From Neelides folsomi (Eukaryota > Arthropoda > Collembola > Neelipleona > Neelidae): a DNA stretch of 25,798 nt. Both the position numbers and the translations under genes were made by a program. Under the pieces are notes generated by a model that worked only from the letters and a program-made list of their open reading frames with translations, was not told where the DNA came from and did no database searches. Positions 20,194 to 25,798 of the stretch are shown one piece after another. Within the stretch, counting starts at the first letter, position 1, and the number at the start of each line of letters is the position of its first letter. The stretch spans positions 1 through 25,798 of the forward strand of contig JAQGBZ010000622.1 of the NCBI GenBank assembly GCA_034687125.1, given 5' to 3'.

Positions 20194-20652
20194 TTCAATT
20201 TTATGATTTTTTGATAAGCTTGGCGGAATTCAAGGACCGAATATTGGAGTATAACCAGAATGACTTCTCAGTAGCCTTGACACGACCTAACGCTAACAAA
20301 CCGTTCTTCAATATAGTGGATTTTACAAAATTCTCATCAAATAGAGCTCTTGGACATTCAGGATCTAATCGTGGATCGTGGGAAAATTTGTTTAAATTAA
20401 CCTTAGTGTTATCAGGACTTGATATGGATTTCAATCAAAGTAGCGCAGCACAGTGAAAGCGACACATTGCTTTCTCAATGGTTACTTGGTAACACTCTAA
20501 CACTATTTACTTTTTCCAAATGTTTTTGGCCAGTCGATTGGTCTTCTTAATGTAGGTTCTTAGGGAAGGTAAATAGATATAGGTTCTTAACTAAGCTGAT
20601 TCTTTATTGGAAATTCAAATTTAAAATTTATAACATTGAACTCGATAGCTTC
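20194..20652 (-). pseudogene. Dead partial copy of NDUFS6: promoter plus presequence exon
   Basis: Direct duplicate of 9034-9467. On the minus strand it still reads ILKNGLLALGRVKATEKSF against MLRNGLLALGRVKAAERSL in the gene, but the start codon is ATA, the frame leaves the homology before KVTHTGQ, and no copy of exons 2 or 3 follows. Because upstream non-transcribed DNA is included, it is a DNA duplication, not a retrocopy. Differences between the copies fall on all three codon positions about equally, as expected without protein constraint. The ORFs on both strands here are shadows of this event. Confidence 0.85.
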
Positions 20653-21289
20653 AAAAGATATTTAAACAGAGACTTGAATTTTAAAGGAATGATTAATTTA
20701 TTTAGAATTCCCATTATGAAAAAATTCTCTTTTATTTTCGTTTCATAATATTTATTTTCATCGATCATTTCATTACTCTCACAATTTTCATTATATATTT
20801 TATAGATCAAAGAACTGTTTTGTGTAAAGGCCATAAATGAACGGCATTTTGATGCAATCAGATTGTTCATTTTTTCATTTAAGTATCAAGAGTAAAGAAA
20901 TATGATTATTCTTTATAATATTTAATTAGGTATTAATTAATAAAATTGTAATATAGTTGAATTTAAAAAATTTTAAGGCAATATATTTTGTATTTAAAAA
21001 ATTAATATTGATATAAGAAATTATATTTGACACTATCGTGTAGTGTCAAATATACGTCAGCATTATTTAAGTAGTTTTAAAAATTATTTAATTACTATTG
21101 AAGAATTAACTATAGTGAACAAATATGAAGTTACTGTTGCAGCACAATTTTCAAAATAAATTATTACCTTCATCAGATATGTTCATGTTGAAAAATAAAA
21201 TGTGTGTCCCATGTAAAGTAATACTGTTCCACTGTAATGTTAAAGTATAATGTTTATTTCCTATCTATTTTCATACATTTACTCCAAAC
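20653..21289. other. AT-rich DNA, one unsupported minus-strand ORF
   Basis: An 80-codon open frame (20870-20628, minus) begins MNNLIASKCRSFMAFTQN, with no family match I recognise and no splice context; I treat it as chance. A small inverted repeat (TATTTGACACTA / TAGTGTCAAATA) sits at 21026-21053. Confidence 0.35.
21026..21053. repeat. Short perfect hairpin
   Basis: Arms TATTTGACACTA and TAGTGTCAAATA separated by four bases. Too short and isolated to assign. Confidence 0.6.
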
Positions 21290-21505
21290 CTTTTGGGAAT
21301 GAAATACCCGGAATGAGTTGAAACATGGGAATGTATAAGCAAAAAATGTGTTGTCGGAGGAATGTTTAAGCTTGGATTGATTTGTCTACGGCATGAATTA
21401 GCTGGAGATGTTTTGTCGCGGGAGCGTAATGTTTAGGAATGAATAACTCGGGAATGTATAGGCGGGAACGACATGTCGGGAATGGATTGTCTGGAATGAG
21501 CACCA
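21290..21505 (+). repeat. Degenerate GGAATG / TTGTC repeat tract
   Basis: The motif GGGAATG or GGAATG recurs about nine times over 215 bases at irregular spacing, often alternating with TTGTC, TGTCG or GGCGGGA. It is markedly less AT-rich than its surroundings. The minus-strand ORF over it (21601-21398) looks like a by-product. Confidence 0.55.
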
Positions 21506-21841
21506 GAGCACCAGAGCTAACATATTTTTTACCTGCAACTCGATAAAGTTTGTATTGAATAATATGAAGAATTTAACCGGAATTGTCCAATAAAAATTCA
21601 TTTCATTTCATCAAATTGTCTCATTTTCATAATAATTAATATTCATTATTCAATCCCTCACCATGGATATTAGTGAGGTGGAGATAGGAAAATTAACATT
21701 ACTTCACCATGGAGAATGAAAAAACATCCATGGTTCACTACGGAGACTCCAAATTCTTTTTTCGATTTCTTTTCTCAAAAGAATGGAGCACAATCTCAAT
21801 TGAGAACTTACAGTAGGCAGTACACAGGGTTTCTAAGTTTA

Positions 21842-22092
21842 TAGTTTCACGAAACTGCTCACCACCAAACTCATACATGTTGCTTAGAACGGTCATGTTT
21901 CAAAGCCGTGGGGAGCACTAAAAACCGCGAATTTCAAAATATTTAAGTATTGGAATTTATCAGTTCAAACGTTTTCTTAGTTTATTCGACTCCCACGGAA
22001 CTGCCCACCACCAAACTCATACATATTGTTTAGAACGGCATTACTAACATGTCTGCCAAGCGCCATGTTCCAAAGCCGTGGGGAACATGTAT
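21842..22092 (+). repeat. Tandem direct repeat, two copies of about 75 and 97 bases
   Basis: Copy A about 21845-21920 and copy B about 21992-22090 share CACCACCAAACTCATACAT, TTAGAACGG and CAAAGCCGTGGGGA; B has about 25 extra bases. Each copy begins with a CACGG-type end and finishes with CCGTGGGG, so each could also fold as a hairpin. Confidence 0.7.
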
Positions 22093-22548
22093 TTTTTATA
22101 AAAGCGTATAATCGGCAATTTAAAAAAATTGTATGTTTATATGGTCAGTTATGTCAAATGCTCTTAAGCAATGCATATATCAACGTCCTGCCATCTTTGT
22201 TTTTCTAAATTTGAGCGTTTCTAAGCAAAGTGTAGGTTGACCAGCTTTTATATATATAAATTTTGTGTGGTTTGTGGTAACTTTATATACATGATGGGAT
22301 TACAGCATTTTTAGATGGTCTGGATACAGGAGGTAAATCATCTAATCCGGGTCATATTAGTCCATAATTAATTAATTTCAAAAGTGGGCGTTTTTCCCTT
22401 CACTTATCACAGAAGTAAATCTGAACTAACAAAATCAACTTTAAACCGGACATCGTCTTCAAATGACAAGCTAAGCACATTTATATTAGTATATGTCGAA
22501 GAGCAACATTTTTCAATTTTTTCAAAACTAAAGACCCAAAGATACTAA
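22093..22548. other. Intergenic DNA, no gene seen
   Basis: No supported exon. It directly precedes the retrotransposon remnant and could hold its degraded 5' end. Confidence 0.3.
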
Positions 22549-22932
22549 CAAAAACCGAATTATTGTAGAAGGGCGAGTGGCGGAAACGAGACCCCAAGGT
22601 CAAAAAGGAGACACTTCAATATCAATGTCTCTACAGAAACTACACAAGAGGAAAAGATGGATTTAATTCTATCGAAGATGATCACTAAGGAAGAATTCCA
22701 TGACATGATCCAGTATCTGATTGAACCTCTAAAGTCTGAAACAGCCGATTTAAGGAAAAGACTGTATGATTTTGAACGAATTGTACGTGAACAGGGGGAA
22801 ACCATACGGAATCTTAAGGAACAGGCAGCGACAAGAATTTGAGGAAGTTAAATCTTATTGTGAAAGGGGTGCCTGAGGAAGATCGAGAAAGTACCAAAAA
22901 CCTAATTCAATGTATAAAATTATTTTTAATCA
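22549..22932 (+). pseudogene. Non-LTR retrotransposon ORF1-like remnant, frameshifted
   Basis: One frame runs from 22549 to a TGA at 22840 and encodes a basic N-terminus (TPRSKRRHFN), then an acidic-basic coiled-coil (KEEFHDMIQYLIEPLKSETA). At about 22826 the coding moves to another frame that continues RKLNLIVKGVPEEDRESTKN up to an AT-rich break near 22920. A coiled-coil followed by an R-K-x-N-(L/V)-I-(x)-G-(V/I)-P-E block is the layout of ORF1 or N-terminal regions of LINE-type elements. No reverse transcriptase is present. A decayed, truncated copy; the clade cannot be named. Confidence 0.65.
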
Positions 22933-22967
22933 AATTCATATATATTATACATATATGATACATGATA

Positions 22968-22997
22968 CATGGTACGAGGCCATGGCCTCGTACCATG
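22968..22997. repeat. Perfect 30-base palindrome
   Basis: The half-site CATGGTACGAGGCCA is followed by its exact reverse complement with no spacer. It is GC-rich in an AT-rich setting and lies just after the retrotransposon remnant. Confidence 0.95.
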
Positions 22998-23737
22998 ATT
23001 TGTCTGGTTTAAAACAAACAAACAAACCCGTTTGTACAAAATTGCGCTTTGGCCTTGGAGCCTTTTAAAAACATATATGTGAGAATAAGGAGTTTACATT
23101 TCTTTCTATTTATATAACATCCTTCTTCTCCTCCCGTCTGCTCTCAATTCAATCATGAAATTCTTTCTGATTAAAATTACAAATTTACATTTTCTTTATA
23201 TTTCGACTATTCGACTATTAATATAAAAATTTTATAGTTTTTCATCTTTTAAACAAAATTCATTTTATTAAATGTAAGTCTATTATTTTAATTTTTTAAG
23301 ATTACAATTTTTAAAGGGCGTTCATTAAATTTTAAAGTTTTAAACTATTATTGCACTTTGATTATCAGGCTGATCGTTAATATTGTTTTTCTAAGCAATT
23401 AAATGACAAATAACTATTATGCATATTAAAAAAATATATAAACTTATGATTGATGTAAACTGATTGTTGTCTCAATGTTAATTTATAACTATTTATAAAT
23501 TTGCCTATTTTTAGTTGAACGTGAAACGCTGAATCGCGAAAGGATACGTGCCTAAATATCTTTGATGGATCTAGGTAATGAGATTGAATTATTTAAAAAT
23601 AAGTATTATGATCTGTGTCCAGTGTCCAATATAAGTGACAAATAATTTAAAAATCTTTTGAAATGCAAATATAATTATTTATTTTATATAAAATAAATTT
23701 TATCTATGTATTAAACAATTAAATTAATAATCTAAGG
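22998..23737. other. AT-rich intergenic DNA
   Basis: No exon or RNA gene seen. A (AAAC)n-like run lies near 23013-23028. Confidence 0.4.
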
Positions 23738-23913
23738 TCACACCCAATTGAGTGCAACATTATGTTATAGGGAAGCGAAAAATTACATTGGTAACATAGG
23801 AAAAAATCAAAAAAATTAAAATCAATTTTTTTGATTTATAGATCATTTCTAATAAATCTATTTTTAAATGTATATGCTTCCATAAACACAATGTTGCACT
23901 CAATTTGGTGTGA
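23738..23913. mobile_element. Small palindromic element (MITE-like), 176 bases
   Basis: The outer arms (TCACACC-AATTGAGTGCAACAT at 23738 and its reverse complement ending at 23913) match with few mismatches and continue inward to GGAAGC/GCTTCC. The centre is itself a palindrome of TCAAAAAAATT and AATTTTTTTGA type at about 23808-23836. No ORF. Confidence 0.7.
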
Positions 23914-24169
23914 ACAATATGATATTCATAATAAAAAAGTATATATTATATAAAACAAGTGTAAAAATCAAGTTTTATATTGAAATCGGGTATTGCTTCA
24001 TTTTAATGAATAATGGACTCAAATTACCGAGTAATAATGTTTAAACTAAACCATGTTAATCGATATTTCTTTTTTAATTTTATTGTGATACTAATAATAC
24101 TAGTTAAAATAATATAATGCACATTTTTAATTTTTATAAAGTATTTAACAAAAATATATTTGTATTTAC

Positions 24170-25631
24170 TAAAACTTCGATCGAGACGAAACGTTTCGAA
24201 ACTTTTTCGAAACGAAACGAAACCTGAATTTACGGTTTCGACTGAGTTCGAAACGAAACCCAAACAGATTCGTTTTGATTTTGTTAACCTAACCTTTCCT
24301 CATAACCTAACCTTTCATGCAAAGCGGCAATTAAAATCTTGAACTCATGTAAAATTGGATCACTCCCAACCGAGATTGAATGCGATTAGACAGACGAAGA
24401 ATCAGAAGAAACTCCTTATCCAAAAGAATCAATTTTACTTAAAGCAAGAAAATAATAGTTTTTTGTAATAATTTTGATTTTATATTATTTTATATTATGA
24501 ATATTTCTTAAAAATAGGAATGGAATTCAAAAAATTCACCAAAAAACGAACAGCATTTCAAAATCAATGCACTGCTCATAACATTCTTCCAAATTAATTA
24601 ATTCTTGATGCCCCAACTCGATGGAATTCCACATAATTAAATTAAGTTATTTGCTAAAATCTTAATTCGGATCTTTTTTAAACGACTTTTTAAGTTAAAA
24701 GGTGTTTATTACAGGTAGAATTCATTTGAAGTAATTTGTCGATTGTTTAAAAATATTGTTATTTTTTATAATTTGCTGAATATCCACATTATTTAGTTGA
24801 CTTAGCATTAATAATGCCACCCGATAAAATAGGAACTTTTGCTAATTACATAATTGTAAATATAAGCTTAAAGAATTTATTATATCGTAAAAAGATGAAT
24901 TATCGATTTCTGTTGTTTATTTTAATATAAAACTTAGAACCTGTATAGAAAATTTATAGTAAAGGGTATACATTTTTGCATAGGCATATTCATATGGAAT
25001 ATCGGCATATTTCGCCGCTTTTTCCCTGCATATTGCATGCATATAATCGCATTTGATAGGGCATATAAGTCGCTCTCTACTAATAAGATATTAATTTTAA
25101 TTAATTATTTTACGATGCTAAATCTCATTTTCTAACAATTTCTATTTACAAATTATTTCTATTAAATTTTATAAATTAATTATTTTTCTTTGAATATATT
25201 TTAATGATGATGAAATGATAATGATATCAAATACTCTATTTGTATATTTTAATTTATGTAATTAATTTTCAAACTCTATTAATAGTCATGAATTCTTTTG
25301 CTAATTTCCCTATTTATTGTAATTATCATTTTAGTGCTTACTTTGTGTTCAAGAGTTAAAAGAATATTCTTTACGTTGTTTTGTAAATATATTTACAAAT
25401 GTTTTTTGTTTTTGAAAAAGCACAAGTATTAACTTTGTTATAATTTTTTTTAATGATTATTAAACTTTTTAAAAATAGGTATAAAATAAATAACTATATT
25501 TGTAAAGTTTCGAAAAGTTTCAAAACTTTTTGAAACGAAACCAAAATCACTAGCTTGGCAGGTGAAGTTTCGTTTCGTAACGAAACGAAACCGTCAAAGT
25601 TTCGTCTCATTTCGTCTCGATCGGAGCTCTA
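24170..25631. mobile_element. Non-autonomous DNA transposon, hAT-like, 1462 bases
   Basis: The left end TAAAACTTCGATCGAGACGA and the reverse complement of the right end TAGAGCTCCGATCGAGACGA match at 17 of 20 positions. Eight-base flanks GTATTTAC (24162-24169) and ATATTTAC (25632-25639) differ only at the first base, fitting the 8-base target duplication typical of hAT transposons. The subterminal zones (24183-24260 and 25505-25615) are packed with CGAAAC/GTTTCG units, as seen for transposase binding sites. No transposase ORF lies inside. It contains two TAACCTAACCTTTC copies (24285, 24303) and a GCATAT-rich tract. It sits in an intron, about 30 bases before the exon at 25662. Confidence 0.78.
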
Positions 25632-25661
25632 ATATTTACCAATTTTTATTCTTATTTTCAG

Positions 25662-25798
25662 ATATCAATAGTTGCGAACTTCTTAAAGCACTTGTCAAGA
25701 AAGAAATAAAAGAAAAGGTTCTAAAATGCGAACATTTAAAAGATATAAAAAACCATATTGAGGACATAGCAAAAGGCGAGGGTCATTTGACTTCTCTT
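25662..25798 (+). CDS. Internal exon of an unknown gene, cut by the window end
   Basis: Preceded by a good acceptor with a T-rich tract (TTATTTTCAG, 25652-25661). Only one of the three frames is open to the end; after two split-codon bases it reads INSCELLKALVKKEIKEKVL and on to HIEDIAKGEGHLTSL, a charged, probably helical stretch. I do not recognise the family. The intron before it contains the hAT-like element. Confidence 0.55.

Noticed and set aside
20628..20870. 80-codon minus-strand ORF starting MNNLIASKC
   Set aside because: AT-rich codons only, no homology recognised, no splice signals in a sensible place, next to a dead duplicate.
21398..21601. 67-codon minus-strand ORF
   Set aside because: It is the reverse reading of the GGAATG-rich tract.
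24160..24342. 60-codon ORF rich in K, R, N and T
   Set aside because: It is a translation of the GAAAC repeats at the left end of the hAT-like element.
1..25798. CRISPR arrays, tRNA or rRNA genes, bacterial-type operons
   Set aside because: No regularly spaced identical repeats, no tRNA-like B-box with cloverleaf potential and no rRNA-like sequence seen; all secure genes are eukaryotic and mostly intron-bearing.

Overview
The window is AT-rich nuclear DNA from an animal, most likely a small arthropod. The genes are split by short introns with GT-AG borders. The reconstructed products are animal families: two complex I subunits, a UPF0538/C2orf76 protein, a ZnT and a ZIP zinc transporter, and an ML-domain protein. 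Species cannot be fixed from sequence alone. No tRNA, rRNA, CRISPR array or bacterial operon was seen. Exon borders below were joined by eye from reading frame, splice phase and family similarity, and are predictions.

Layout, left to right. 86-846 (minus): NDUFB7. 1010-1782 (plus): an unknown single-pass membrane protein, divergent from NDUFB7. 2705-3643 (minus): a COG4339-type HD-superfamily protein that has lost its metal-binding histidines. 3738-4172 (minus): two unassigned exon-like stretches. 5002-5603 (plus): UPF0538/C2orf76. 6124-8032 (minus): a secretory protein with a helical N-terminal half and a calreticulin-type globular domain that lacks the P-domain arm. 8555-9159 (minus): NDUFS6. 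9786-11878 (minus): a ZnT (SLC30) zinc transporter in nine exons. 14202-15066 (minus): an ML-domain lipid-binding secreted protein. 16328-16891 (plus): a single-exon, 12-cysteine, probably GPI-anchored protein. 18149-19633 (plus): a ZIP (SLC39) zinc importer with a His-rich tail. 25662 to the end (plus): one internal exon of an unknown gene.

From about 20 kb on the DNA is mostly repeats and gene debris. It holds a dead copy of the NDUFS6 promoter plus presequence exon, a frameshifted non-LTR retrotransposon ORF1-like remnant, a perfect 30-bp palindrome, a small palindromic element, and a 1.46-kb element with inverted termini and 8-bp target duplications that looks hAT-like. Two further fold-back elements lie between the ZnT and ML genes.

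Functional links: NDUFB7 and NDUFS6 are both accessory subunits of respiratory complex I. The ZnT and ZIP proteins move zinc in opposite directions and lie about 6.3 kb apart (11878 to 18149). The calreticulin-like, ML and 12-Cys proteins all enter the secretory pathway. The most unusual items are the P-domain-less calreticulin-like protein, the ligand-less HD protein, and the duplicated 5' end of NDUFS6.
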